Below, piece after piece: positions 17,352-25,681 of a stretch of DNA of 45,642 nt (within the stretch, counting starts at the first letter, position 1; each line of letters begins with the position of its first letter). Made by a program: the position numbers and the translations under genes. The notes below the pieces were generated by a model, which was not told the origin of the DNA, did not search any database, and saw nothing but the letters and a program-made list of their open reading frames with translations. The DNA is from an uncultured Prevotella sp. (GTDB lineage Bacteria > Bacteroidota > Bacteroidia > Bacteroidales > Bacteroidaceae): contig CAKQPF010000026.1 of NCBI GenBank assembly GCA_934256705.1, forward strand, positions 1 through 45,642. Direction: 5' to 3'.

Positions 17352-18464
17352 ATGAAAAAATTATTCCTTTCTCTCGCAGCCATAGCAGCCTGCTTGTCCT
17401 GCGAAGCCCAGCACACAATCACTGTTGACATGGCTGAAATTGAGGGAGACACACTCGCCATTTCCCTTGTCGCCAAGGACTTCAAGTCATTCGAAGAGCC
17501 TATCAAGCTGGTTCGTCATGATGGTGTTTTCACATACGACCTCAAGGATACCAAAGCGCGTTCCTGCCAGATGTTTATAGGTAAGGGCGAGACTGCAGAA
17601 CGCTTCATCGTGCCTCTCGTGCCAGGAGAGCATGGTACTCTGAAAGGCAAACTCAAGGAGGCTAAATGGTCAGGTTCTGCCTTCTACACCGAACTGGCAG
17701 CTCTCGAAGAGAAGATTGCGGTGGTGGAGAAGAAGATGTACGTCATAGTGGAGGATTTCTGGGCAAGAGTTCATGCCGGTGCAAACAAGGATTCACTCCA
17801 GAAGATTATCGCTCCTAAGTATGGCGAGCTCTCTGCTGAAATCCAGAAGATCAGACTCGACTATATCAAGGCTCACCCAAACAGCGATGTCAGCGCGTCC
17901 CTCCTGATGGAGATTGATGACAATGAGGCTGCTTACAATGCTCTCGGCGATCAGGCAAAGAAGGGTGTCTTCTCTTATTATGCTGATGCCATCAAGCGCG
18001 AACTCGACGAGGCAAAGGCTCAGAGAGAGGCTGCAGAAAGACTCACACCGGGTAATCCTGCTCCTGACTTCACGCTCAATGACATCAAGGGCAAGCCTCT
18101 CTCTCTCAAGAACCTCCGTGGCAAGTACGTGATTATCGACTTCTGGGGCTCATGGTGCGGATGGTGCATCAAGGGATTGCCAGAGATGAAGAAGTACTAT
18201 GAGAAGTACAAGGGCAAGCTGGAGATTCTCGGCATCGACTGCAATGACACAGAAGAGAAGTGGAAGGCAGCCGTAGAGAAGCATCAGTTGCCTTGGAAGC
18301 ACGTGCGCATCCCGGAAGGTGACGAGACAGTATATAACAAGTATGCCATCCAGGGCTTCCCTACAAAGGTGCTCGTTGACCCTAAGGGCAAGATTGTGAA
18401 GGTGCTTATGGGTGAGAATCCTGCATTCTATGAACTTCTCGACCAGACTCTTGGCAAGAAATAA
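17352..18464 (+). CDS. TlpA-like thioredoxin-fold protein with DUF4369-like N-domain, paralogue 2
   Basis: A 370-aa paralogue of the previous protein, alike along its whole length. It is strongest in the thioredoxin domain, where long runs such as FWGSWCGWCIKG and DTEEKWKAAVEKHQLPWKHV are identical. The signal peptide is MKKLFLSLAAIAACLSC followed by EAQ. The active site is again Cys269-Gly-Trp-Cys272, with the cis-proline in GFPTKVL. The N-terminal half has diverged more, which suggests different clients. The redox partner is probably the DsbD encoded divergently upstream. Confidence 0.88.
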   Translation: MKKLFLSLAAIAACLSCEAQHTITVDMAEIEGDTLAISLVAKDFKSFEEPIKLVRHDGVFTYDLKDTKARSCQMFIGKGETAERFIVPLVPGEHGTLKGKLKEAKWSGSAFYTELAALEEKIAVVEKKMYVIVEDFWARVHAGANKDSLQKIIAPKYGELSAEIQKIRLDYIKAHPNSDVSASLLMEIDDNEAAYNALGDQAKKGVFSYYADAIKRELDEAKAQREAAERLTPGNPAPDFTLNDIKGKPLSLKNLRGKYVIIDFWGSWCGWCIKGLPEMKKYYEKYKGKLEILGIDCNDTEEKWKAAVEKHQLPWKHVRIPEGDETVYNKYAIQGFPTKVLVDPKGKIVKVLMGENPAFYELLDQTLGKK

Positions 18465-18529
18465 TCATCTTTCCACAAGATGAAAAGGCAAGTCCGGGAG
18501 TCTATTCTCCCTGACAAGCCATAATGATA

Positions 18530-18621
18530 AAGTGGGAAATGACAGATACCCGCCGCCTTTCTGATCAGTATATCTCAGAAAGGAAGAAGCGGAAGAGTAT
18601 CTTTCATTCCCCACTTTTTTT
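18530..18621 (+). terminator. Large branched 3' hairpin / terminator after tlpA-like 2
   Basis: AAGTGGGAAATGA (18530-18542) pairs with 18604-18616. The inner helices AGATAC/GTATCT, CCGC/GCGG and CTTTCTGA/TCAGAAAG are the same as after paralogue 1, and a T run follows. The structure was evidently duplicated together with the gene. Confidence 0.85.
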
Positions 18622-18718
18622 GTGCTCTTGCGGCAATAAGGATGATGTGATTGTCCTATTTGCCTTTTGCTAGACATTGGAAGTGAAGTATCTTGTAACG
18701 CATTGATAATGAACGAAC

Positions 18719-18828
18719 TGCAATAACATAGATATTGGCTTGTAATATCTATGCTATTGCAGTGTAATATCTATGCTTTTACAAGGTGTTATCTAAGTTT
18801 TCGCATCATGAAAGCTTAGATATTGCAT
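18719..18828. repeat. 22-bp-period pseudo-palindrome array, locus 2 (5 units)
   Basis: Units start at 18719, 18741, 18763, 18785 and 18807, with a partial sixth after 18828. Typical units contain GTAATATCTATGCTATTGC and GTAATATCTATGCTTTTAC. GTAACGCATTG at 18695-18705 precedes the array by 13 nt. Locus 1 has the same motif at the same distance but in opposite orientation. Confidence 0.85.
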
Positions 18829-19257
18829 CGTGAAAGCAACGCAGTCTCATTTTGTCCTATCGCTTTTTTGCTGCAATTTCGTAAGGGTAATGATATGAAT
18901 ATGTGCAAAAACGAAGTACTAATACAATCAATTAAGGTGGTGCTAACATTTCGTTAATACTTAAAAAGTATGAGAAAAATGTAAGAAACGCATTATAAAC
19001 GAAGCTTTTTTCATGAGAAATTATGAATTATGAGTCATTTTTCCATTTTTATAATGCTAATTCATAATTTGGTACTGTCTTCCAGACAGCCGTCTTTGCA
19101 TTCTTATCACCCGAGACTTCGTCCCGGGTTACTCTCGCTTCGCTCGGTACTGTCTTCCAGACAGATAGCGATGATATATTTTTTATTTTTATTTATTGAT
19201 ATTTTATTGCAGATTGTCAACTTGATAGATATTTGCAGAACTTCAGTAACAAATGGT
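18829..19257. other. Repeat-rich non-coding stretch
   Basis: It holds a perfect 13-bp inverted repeat (AAATTATGAATTA 19018-19030 with 19058-19070) immediately followed by two direct copies of GGTACTGTCTTCCAGACAG (19071-19089 and 19146-19164). Two small GC-rich hairpins lie between the copies. An AT-rich tract with TTTATTGATATTTTATT follows before the lipoprotein gene. Nothing clear is seen in 18840-19010. Confidence 0.6.
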
Positions 19258-19698
19258 ATGAAAAGACTATTATTTCTTATTTTACTCCTTAGTACCCTAT
19301 CGTGTACGAAATCAACAAAAGAGTATATAGATGATGGATATTTCAAATTCTGGTATATTAAGTATTATGATTCTTACGTAACAGATATTTTATATTTGGG
19401 TAATAATGGCGTGTGTAAATACTTCTGGTTATACCCAGAAGGCGGATTCGAGGCATATAAGATATCAGACTGTATTCTAATTGAGAAATGGAAACTCAAA
19501 GGCGACTCAATAATAGAAATCAATGGACATGAATCGTTGATACTACAGATTAACGATTCCCTTATGATAACGGAGGCTGGCTACAAGTGTGACTGGAGCA
19601 GAATAGACACCTTTAGAGTTGCCCCAAGGACGATGATTCCAGATGAGTACTATCATAGATATCCACCAGTTCGGGAAAGGAAAGTCGTTGAATTTTAA
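19258..19698 (+). CDS. Small hypothetical lipoprotein
   Basis: I do not recognise this 146-aa protein. It starts with a lipoprotein-like signal, MKRLLFLILLLSTLSC followed by TKSTKE, then a mixed domain rich in Tyr, Trp and Ile with no cysteine pair or catalytic motif that I know. The frame is open upstream to 19030, but that part overlaps repeats and has a non-protein-like composition, so the ATG at 19258 is chosen. The gene stands alone among repeats and is AT-richer than its neighbours, which may mean recent acquisition. Confidence 0.65.
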   Translation: MKRLLFLILLLSTLSCTKSTKEYIDDGYFKFWYIKYYDSYVTDILYLGNNGVCKYFWLYPEGGFEAYKISDCILIEKWKLKGDSIIEINGHESLILQINDSLMITEAGYKCDWSRIDTFRVAPRTMIPDEYYHRYPPVRERKVVEF

Positions 19699-19708
19699 CA
19701 CAAAAAAG

Positions 19709-19837
19709 CCGGTAGTCTAATAAGTATTTTGTACCTTTATAGATAAAAATCAAACAGTTACAAAAACACAAATTATGACTACCGGTTACAAACCGGTTGC
19801 TGAATTTTTCAAAAATACATCAAAAAAAAAGCGATAA
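19709..19837 (+). mobile_element. Possible insertion-element remnant with a 20-codon open frame
   Basis: CCGGTAGTC (19709-19717) is repeated in inverted form as GACTACCGG (19777-19785), inside the start of a short frame (19775-19837) encoding MTTGYKPVAEFF and eight more residues before a Lys/Arg end and stop. The layout (inverted repeat, promoter-like AT tract, abrupt frame) resembles the left end of a transposon cut short. I cannot match it to a named family. Confidence 0.3.
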
Positions 19838-19844
19838 TATTTTT

Positions 19845-19915
19845 TTCTATTTTTTCTTTATATTTCTATATTGATGTTTTAATCTTCCCCACGACAGTGT
19901 GGACTGAGGAGCTTT
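19845..19915 (-). repeat. CCTCAGTCC-type intergenic repeat, copy at 19.9 kb
   Basis: In minus sense it reads CCTCAGTCCACAC, then GTGGGGA and, after a short gap, ACATCAATATAGAAATATAAAG. A second copy in plus sense lies at 27372-27440, and a partial one near 190-205. It sits just beyond the folK stop in the direction of transcription. Confidence 0.55.
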
Positions 19916-19959
19916 TTAGTTTGCGAAAGTTGAGTTGTCTAATCCATCATCAATATCCG

Positions 19960-20376
19960 TCAGGACAATATCTCGCGGAGGGGAATCATCACGAAGTCAC
20001 GCTCATGCATTAGCGGATGGGGAATGGTGAGTTCGTCGGTCTGCATCTCCAGATTGTCATACAACAGGATGTCAATGTCGATGCTACGGTCATGGTATTG
20101 CCCTCCAGATGACTTGACTGTACGCCCCAACTGGATTTCTATTTCCTTGGTGAGACGCAGTATTTCGAGCGGCTGGAGAGTGGTCTCATAGCATGCACAG
20201 GCATTGACAAAGGCATTGTCCGACTCGAATCCCCACGGTTCGGTAACAAGAAGAGCAGACTGGCGCACAAGTCGCCCTATCTGCTCTTCCATCATTATGA
20301 GTGCCTTACGGATATTCCCCTCCTTGTCTCCAAGGTTGGAACCGAGGCCAAAATATACTATATGCTTATCAGTCAT
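19960..20376 (-). CDS. folK: 2-amino-4-hydroxy-6-hydroxymethyldihydropteridine diphosphokinase FolK
   Basis: HPPK transfers pyrophosphate from ATP to 6-hydroxymethyl-dihydropterin in folate synthesis. The 138-aa product has YFGLGSNLGDKEGN at the N-terminus, ALLVTEPWGF, the metal-binding DRSIDIDILLYDN and the C-terminal IPHPLMHERDFVMIPL. The start at 20376 (MTDKHIVYFG) is preferred over an upstream one at 20421, because the motif then begins where family members begin. It overlaps the end of queA by 8 bp, so translation is probably coupled. It is last in the ftsX-to-folK cluster. Confidence 0.95.
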   Translation of the reverse strand: MTDKHIVYFGLGSNLGDKEGNIRKALIMMEEQIGRLVRQSALLVTEPWGFESDNAFVNACACYETTLQPLEILRLTKEIEIQLGRTVKSSGGQYHDRSIDIDILLYDNLEMQTDELTIPHPLMHERDFVMIPLREILS

Positions 20377-21565
20377 TGAGTATGAGTAATGCGTCGCCGA
20401 AACATCCGAACTTATAATCATTCTCCAAAGCGAGTTTATACGCCTTCATCACGAGGTCATAACCGCCGAATGCCGCTGTGGACATGATGAGCGGAGACTC
20501 CGGATGATAGAAATTAGCCATCATGGAGTCAGCGAGGCGGAAGTCGTATGGAGGGAAGATAAACTTGTTGGTCCAGCCTTCAAACTCATTGAGCATGCCG
20601 TCAGTGCCGACAGTGGTCTCTGTTGCCTTTACCACGCTGGTGCCGATGGCGCATACATGATGTCCGGCAAGCTTTGTCTCATTGACTATCCGGCATGCTT
20701 CTGCATTGATGGACATCTGCTCAGAGTCCATCTTGTGCTTGGTAAGGTCCTCCACTTCTATCTCATGGAAATTGCCCAATCCGCAATGTAGGGTAATGAA
20801 AGCTGAGTTTATGCCGAATATCTCCATGCGCTTCATCATCTCACGGGAGAAATGGAGTCCTGTAGCAGGAGCGGTCACTGCGCCTTCATGCTTTGCGAAA
20901 ACGCACTGGAAGTCCTCGAAGTCTTCCTCTGTAGGCTTGCGGTCATACTCACCGTTTTCATTCTTATGGTCGATGATATAGCGTGGGAGCGGTGCCTCTC
21001 CGAGCTTGTAGAGTTCATCCTTGAACTCGTCATGAGGACATTCATAGAGGAAACGGAGTGTACGTCCGCGGCTTGTGGTGTTATCTATGACCTCAGCCAC
21101 CATTGTTCCGCTCTCATCGAAGAAGAGTTTGTTGCCGATACGTATCTTTCTGGCAGGCTCTACGAGCACGTCCCAAAGGCGCATATCCTCATTGAGCTCA
21201 CGGAGGAGGAAAACTTCAATCTTGGCATCCGTCTTTTCCTTTGTGCCCCAGAGGCGTGCAGGAAACACCTTGGTGTCATTGAAGATGAAGGTATCTCCCT
21301 CGCCGAAGTAGTTGATGATATCCTTACAGGTGATAAATTGCTTGTTTCCATGTGGGTCGGTGATAGGATTGTTCTCATCATCAGTATGATACATCTCTAT
21401 CCTCTGAGATTTCTTGTGGAGCACCATCATCTTAGCCTCGTCCGGACGCTTGAGTGTGAACACCGTCGTTTCGCCGGCAGAGTTTGTCACCTTGCGTTCT
21501 ATCGAATGTGGATGGAGGGCTATCTTGCTCTCTGGAAGTTTGAATCTGAAATTAGAAAGTTTCAT
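20369..21565 (-). CDS. queA: S-adenosylmethionine:tRNA ribosyltransferase-isomerase QueA
   Basis: QueA moves the ribosyl part of AdoMet to preQ1 in tRNA to form epoxyqueuosine. The 398-aa protein begins MKLSNFRFKLPESKIALHP, contains FIFNDTKVFPARLWG, then TAPATGLHFSREMM, ITLHCGLGNFHEIEVEDLTKHKM and the C-terminal GYDLVMKAYKLALENDYKFGCFGDALLI. It is longer than the E. coli protein (about 356 aa) because of an N-terminal insertion, as is usual in Bacteroidota. No other queuosine gene is in the window. Confidence 0.95.
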   Translation of the reverse strand: MKLSNFRFKLPESKIALHPHSIERKVTNSAGETTVFTLKRPDEAKMMVLHKKSQRIEMYHTDDENNPITDPHGNKQFITCKDIINYFGEGDTFIFNDTKVFPARLWGTKEKTDAKIEVFLLRELNEDMRLWDVLVEPARKIRIGNKLFFDESGTMVAEVIDNTTSRGRTLRFLYECPHDEFKDELYKLGEAPLPRYIIDHKNENGEYDRKPTEEDFEDFQCVFAKHEGAVTAPATGLHFSREMMKRMEIFGINSAFITLHCGLGNFHEIEVEDLTKHKMDSEQMSINAEACRIVNETKLAGHHVCAIGTSVVKATETTVGTDGMLNEFEGWTNKFIFPPYDFRLADSMMANFYHPESPLIMSTAAFGGYDLVMKAYKLALENDYKFGCFGDALLILND

Positions 21566-21632
21566 TATAATATATGTGGATCTTTGTTCTGTTCTACAGT
21601 TGTTGGTTTGATGTAAGTATTATGGCATTGGA

Positions 21633-22424
21633 CTAATTGTCACCCATGCGCTTTTTGTTCTTCCAATAGCGGTGCTTCTTGCTCTTTCCTGTGCCGGGAG
21701 GATTCTGCACGCACTCTACGTAAGGTGCCACTTCCTGCCCGTCGAGCCACTCCTGGAAGTCATCCATAGTGTGGCAATCCTCTATTCTGACATTGCCTAC
21801 ACGGGTGCGGCAGAGGGCGGTGAGGAAGGCTCCAGAGCCTACTGCCTTACCGATGTCACGGGCTAGGGAACGGATGTAAGTGCCTTTGCCGCAGACCACA
21901 CGGATGGATGCCCTCTTGTTGACATCGTCAAAGTCGGTCAGTTCGATTTCTTCCACATGGACTGTCTTGGCTTCCAGCTGCACTTCATGCCCCATTCTAC
22001 CCAGTTCATAAGCGCGGATACCGTTGACATTACAGGCTGAAAAGACCGGTGGCACCTGCTGAATATCGCCTACGAAGCTCCTGAGCGTTTCTTCCAGCAG
22101 CTCGCGGGTGATGTGATGCTTGGGATATGTGTGGTCCACCGTATGCTCCATGTCGAAACTTGGAGTGGTGGCGCCAAACTGCAGCGTGGCTGTATATTCC
22201 TTGTCGTGGAGCATCAGCGAGTCTATCTGCTTGGTGGCCTTGCCGGTACAGAGTACGAGAACACCGGTGGCAAGCGGGTCGAGAGTGCCAGCATGGCCTG
22301 TCTTCACCCGCTTTGTTCCCACTTTCTTTGATATTCTGGTGCGCACGAATGCCAAAGCTCCGAAGCTCGACATACGGTACGGCTTGTTGAAATATATGAA
22401 TTCTCCTTTTTGAAAATCTAACAT
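21633..22424 (-). CDS. truB: tRNA pseudouridine(55) synthase TruB
   Basis: TruB makes pseudouridine 55 in the T-loop of tRNAs. The 263-aa protein starts MLDFQKGEFIYFNKPYRMSSF. It contains KTGHAGTLDPLATGVLVLCTGKATK with the catalytic Asp, and VCGKGTYIRSLARDIG further on. The basic tail KSKKHRYWKNKKRM is a likely RNA contact. An in-frame ATG ten codons earlier (22454) would add sequence not seen in relatives, so 22424 is chosen. It lies 67 bp upstream of queA in the same cluster. Confidence 0.94.
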   Translation of the reverse strand: MLDFQKGEFIYFNKPYRMSSFGALAFVRTRISKKVGTKRVKTGHAGTLDPLATGVLVLCTGKATKQIDSLMLHDKEYTATLQFGATTPSFDMEHTVDHTYPKHHITRELLEETLRSFVGDIQQVPPVFSACNVNGIRAYELGRMGHEVQLEAKTVHVEEIELTDFDDVNKRASIRVVCGKGTYIRSLARDIGKAVGSGAFLTALCRTRVGNVRIEDCHTMDDFQEWLDGQEVAPYVECVQNPPGTGKSKKHRYWKNKKRMGDN

Positions 22425-22596
22425 TCTAAGGTATGAGGTTATCGGTTGTCGCAATGATACGTCAATAATCAGAGACCTTTCCTTGCCTTTTGTGACGATG
22501 AAAATCCATACGACTCAAGAAGATATGAGGTTGAGACATTCATTGATATGTTACATTCCCCTCTCAAATCGTAGCAAGTCATTTATTTACCGTCAC

Positions 22597-23418
22597 TTAA
22601 CAGCAGAGAGCTATGATGCCGACGATGGCACAATAGATGGCGAAATAGTAGAGCTTGCACTTCTTCACGAGGGCTATCATCCACTTGCAGGCGAAGCATC
22701 CGCTGATGAATGCAGCGACAAAGCCTACAAGAAGCGACGTGGTCGGTATCGGTGCGCTCACTGCATGGGTGGCAAGATACTCCTGGGATGGTGCAAAGAT
22801 ATGCTTGAAGTCAAGGATTGCCTCGCCGAGAATAGGAGGTATCACCATGAGGAAGGAGAACTGCGCGAGATTCTTCTTGCTGTTGCCGAGGAGCAGTCCC
22901 GTAGCGATGGTGGAGCCGGAGCGTGAGAGTCCCGGCAACACTGCTATGGCTTGCGCTATTCCGATGATGAAAGCGTGGAGCGGAGAGATATGCTCTTTCT
23001 CCTTTGGCACATAGAAATGTGTCATGGTGAGCAGCGCCGCTGTCACGAGAAGGCAGCATCCCACCACCTTTATCACCTCTCCTGCAAAGAGAGCCTCTAT
23101 CTGGTCCTTGAAGAAAAGTCCCACTATTCCTACCGGAATCATAGAGATAAGGATATTGACCACATATTTCTGCTCGTCGTTCATCCTGCCATCCCAACGG
23201 AACATGCCTGTGAAAATCCATGCCACTTCCTTCCAGAGCACCACAAGCGTGCTCAATACGGTGGCTACATGCACCACGATGTCGAATGTCAATCCGCCAG
23301 CTTCAGCCTCCGGACCGAGCAATATTTTTCCCAACTCAAGGTGTCCGCTGGAACTTACCGGCAGATATTCTGTAAGTCCCTGGATAAATCCAAGGACAAG
23401 TGCTTGTAATTCGTTCAT
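22597..23418 (-). CDS. uppP: Undecaprenyl-diphosphatase UppP (BacA family)
   Basis: This inner-membrane phosphatase (273 aa) recycles undecaprenyl diphosphate to the carrier lipid used for peptidoglycan and surface polysaccharides. The N-terminal motif GLTEYLPVSSSGHL and the second motif PGLSRSGSTI are both intact and form the active site. Hydrophobic segments cover most of the rest. It lies between truB and the DUF3098 gene. The 172-bp gap to truB is longer than others in the cluster and carries the weakly matching TTTTGTGACGAT string also found next to rpsO. Confidence 0.96.
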   Translation of the reverse strand: MNELQALVLGFIQGLTEYLPVSSSGHLELGKILLGPEAEAGGLTFDIVVHVATVLSTLVVLWKEVAWIFTGMFRWDGRMNDEQKYVVNILISMIPVGIVGLFFKDQIEALFAGEVIKVVGCCLLVTAALLTMTHFYVPKEKEHISPLHAFIIGIAQAIAVLPGLSRSGSTIATGLLLGNSKKNLAQFSFLMVIPPILGEAILDFKHIFAPSQEYLATHAVSAPIPTTSLLVGFVAAFISGCFACKWMIALVKKCKLYYFAIYCAIVGIIALCC

Positions 23419-23568
23419 TGTCTTGTTTGTTTGTCCTTTTTCTCTTTTCAGCAGTCAGAGGCTATCACGCGGTTTCTCCACCACGCATAGCACAGGTTCC
23501 CTTCCTGCATTTATTGCGGGGCGGGTATCTCTACTGCCACTTAAAACAGCTAATATCTTCTGTTATCC

Positions 23569-23802
23569 TTAATCTTTCTTTTCCTTCGGACGGTACATGA
23601 TGCCGGCGATGATAGACACAAAGCCCACAAAGCAGATGACTGGTGCCACCTTGATGCGCATAGTGCTGAATATCTCAGGGTCATACTTTGTAGGATCTGA
23701 GGATGCACCGCTCATGAGCACGAATCCGATTACTACGATTACCATGCTGATAGCGAGCATGATGAAGTTTACTTTTCCTAATGCAAGGTTTTTCTTTTCC
23801 AT
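23569..23802 (-). CDS. DUF3098 small membrane protein
   Basis: A 77-aa protein with two hydrophobic segments (about residues 13-31 and 50-68), separated by a short loop with DPTKYDPEIFSTMRIKVAP and ending in a basic tail YRPKEKKD. This is the DUF3098 family that stands between ftsX and uppP in Bacteroidota. The function is unknown; the neighbours suggest a role at the cell envelope or division site. The start is well placed, 134 bp after the ftsX stop. Confidence 0.85.
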   Translation of the reverse strand: MEKKNLALGKVNFIMLAISMVIVVIGFVLMSGASSDPTKYDPEIFSTMRIKVAPVICFVGFVSIIAGIMYRPKEKKD

Positions 23803-23936
23803 TGTTTATAATTCAGTTTTGTCTCACAAGCGCCATGCACAGCGCCCTCTTTCGGAAGTAAAGACTGAGGGAGGCCACACTGCTTGCCGACGTTTTATAT
23901 TTCAGAAATGACATGTCTCGTTCCCGATAATGCCTC

Positions 23937-24899
23937 TTACAGGTTGTAAAGGTCCTTCGCCTTCATCCTGAGATACTTGTTCACGCTGAGATAGACGCAG
24001 CAGGTGGTAATCAGAATGCCGAAGAGCAACACTGCGACTGCCGTGATGACGAGCGTCTCAAGGGTCACTACGTCCATGATGTCAGGCTCGAAATTGTAGA
24101 GGGCCGCAAAGCATCCTGCCAGCACCACATCCGCAAGTATGGCAGAAAGAAAGCCTTCCAGCATACCCATTCTCAGGAACGGCGCACGGATAAATGCCCA
24201 TGAAGCGCCCACGAGCTTCATCGTATTGATGGAGAAGCGGCGCGCAAAGACGCTGAGACGCACGGTATTGCTGATAAGCGTGAAACTGACAAAGGTCAGA
24301 AGTGCCGCCAAAGCGATGAGCACGAACATGATCTTGCGGAGATTCTTGTTGACGCTGTCCATCAGGTCCTGCTGGTAAGTGACTTCCTCCACCTGCTTAT
24401 AGCTCTTCAATTCCTTGGTAATCCATTTCAGGGAGTCCGCATTTGCGCAGTCAGCCTTGAGATATACCTCGGCAGAAGGGGTGAAAGGATTCTCTCCGAG
24501 AAACTCCGACGGGTCTGCTCCGAGAGCTTCCGTCTGCTCTTTCAGCGCCTGCTGCGGACTGATATAGTCGAGATGGTTCACATAATGCTTCTTCTGGATC
24601 TTGTAGCAAGCCACCCTCGCCTGCTGTTCGCTTACATTTCCCGAGAACATCACCGTGACAGTCAGGTTCTCTTTTACATAATTGGAAAGGTTATGTGCCG
24701 TCAAACCTGTGAACACCACCATTCCGAGCAATATAAGAACAAGGCTTGTGCTGATGCAAAGCGTCACCACCTGCAGTCCCACACGCCTTCCGCTGGATAT
24801 CTTTTTCTTTTTCTTCATTAGCCTTTTCGTCCGCTCTCTTCTGCGGACAGATTGTTGAAGCCCTGCAAGCGTCTCTGCTTCTCCGACATTGACTGCCAT
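23937..24899 (-). CDS. ftsX: Cell division protein FtsX
   Basis: FtsX is the membrane part of the ABC-like FtsEX complex that controls septal peptidoglycan hydrolases. A first membrane segment (VGLQVVTLCISTSLVLILLG) is followed by an extracellular domain with VKENLTVTVMFSGNVSEQQA, then three C-terminal membrane segments with NTVRLSVFARRFSINTMKLVGASWAFIRAPF. The frame stays open to 24995, but the extra residues (NKTTKQP repeats) translate an A/C-rich leader, so the start is set at 24899 (320 aa). The ATG at 24818 (MKKKKKISSG) is also possible. ftsE is not adjacent. Confidence 0.9.
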   Translation of the reverse strand: MAVNVGEAETLAGLQQSVRRRERTKRLMKKKKKISSGRRVGLQVVTLCISTSLVLILLGMVVFTGLTAHNLSNYVKENLTVTVMFSGNVSEQQARVACYKIQKKHYVNHLDYISPQQALKEQTEALGADPSEFLGENPFTPSAEVYLKADCANADSLKWITKELKSYKQVEEVTYQQDLMDSVNKNLRKIMFVLIALAALLTFVSFTLISNTVRLSVFARRFSINTMKLVGASWAFIRAPFLRMGMLEGFLSAILADVVLAGCFAALYNFEPDIMDVVTLETLVITAVAVLLFGILITTCCVYLSVNKYLRMKAKDLYNL

Positions 24900-24932
24900 C
24901 GGGACGATGGTTGTCGTCTTGTTGTTTGGTTG

Positions 24933-25012
24933 TTTTGTTGTCTTGTTGTCTGGTTGTTTCGTTACCTTTGGCATTGCATTCATCAAACCGGCCAAACGTC
25001 AAGACCACAAAA
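24933..25012 (-). promoter_or_regulatory. Leader stem of G/T-rich and A/C-rich arms before ftsX
   Basis: In minus sense TTTTGTGGTCTTG (25012-25000) can pair with CAAGACAACAAAA (24945-24933) with one mismatch, and A/C-rich sequence continues to near the ATG at 24899. The arrangement matches the leader of the cobalamin operon, including a shared CGTT-GCCGG-like segment in the loop. Confidence 0.4.
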
Positions 25013-25150
25013 CCACCCTACTCCATCATTGGTTTTCCATTCCCACACAATGCAGTCGGACAGCGTTCGAGCCACTTGCAAAAGTTTAGTTTTATTATAA
25101 ATAAACACAAAAATCCGGCGCATTAGGACGTAACACACCGAATTTCGTTG

Positions 25151-25157
25151 CAAAATA
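25151..25157 (-). promoter_or_regulatory. Possible promoter -7 box of ftsX
   Basis: TATTTTG on the minus strand (25157-25151) resembles TAnnTTTG but is one base short. It lies about 250 bp upstream of the chosen start. The 24996-25280 gap shows no gene. Confidence 0.35.
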
Positions 25158-25280
25158 ACGAAAAAAAATCGAGACTACCAAAGATTTAACGCTCATTAAC
25201 TACCATTTCTTTTTCCCATACAATGCAACGCAATCCATTGCGCATTCCACAGAAACAAACTTCAACCAACGAGGCATCCT

Positions 25281-25649
25281 TCAGTTTTCCGACCCATTTC
25301 TTGTCTTCAGAATCTCCGCCATATTATCGGAAGCCCACCCTATCAGGCTGTCCATTATCGGAATCAACGTATCTGCACGCGACGTAAGTGAATACTCCAC
25401 TCTCGGCGGCACCTCCGCATAGACCTTACGATTGACATAGCCATCGGCTTCCAGAGTCTTCAATGTGCTGGTAAGCATCTTCTGGGAAATATCCGGTATC
25501 AGCTTGCGCAACGCATTGAAACGGACAGGTTCGCCTCCATGCGCATTCAGAGTATATATAATAAGGAGAGACCATTTGTCGCAGATGCGGGCAAGCACAT
25601 TGCGTATCGGGCAGTCCGGGAATACTGTTTCTTTTATCACTCTTGTCAT
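25281..25649 (-). CDS. HxlR-family winged-helix transcriptional regulator
   Basis: A 122-aa protein with the HxlR pattern: CPIRNVLARICDKWSLLIIYTL, then the recognition region FNALRKLIPDISQKMLTSTLKTLEADGYV and the wing VPPRVEYSLT. Members are dimeric regulators of stress, redox or electrophile response; many sense by an N-terminal cysteine, here Cys13. It is divergent from a cupin gene with a shared control region, which suggests that it controls the cupin and itself. The effector is unknown. Confidence 0.92.
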   Translation of the reverse strand: MTRVIKETVFPDCPIRNVLARICDKWSLLIIYTLNAHGGEPVRFNALRKLIPDISQKMLTSTLKTLEADGYVNRKVYAEVPPRVEYSLTSRADTLIPIMDSLIGWASDNMAEILKTRNGSEN

Positions 25650-25681
25650 AGCGTAACTCTTTTATAATCAGAAATAGGCTA

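Noticed and set aside
24900..24995. N-terminal extension of FtsX
   Set aside because: The extra residues translate the A/C-rich repeat (NKTTKQP), just like the pseudo-extension before the adenosyltransferase gene.
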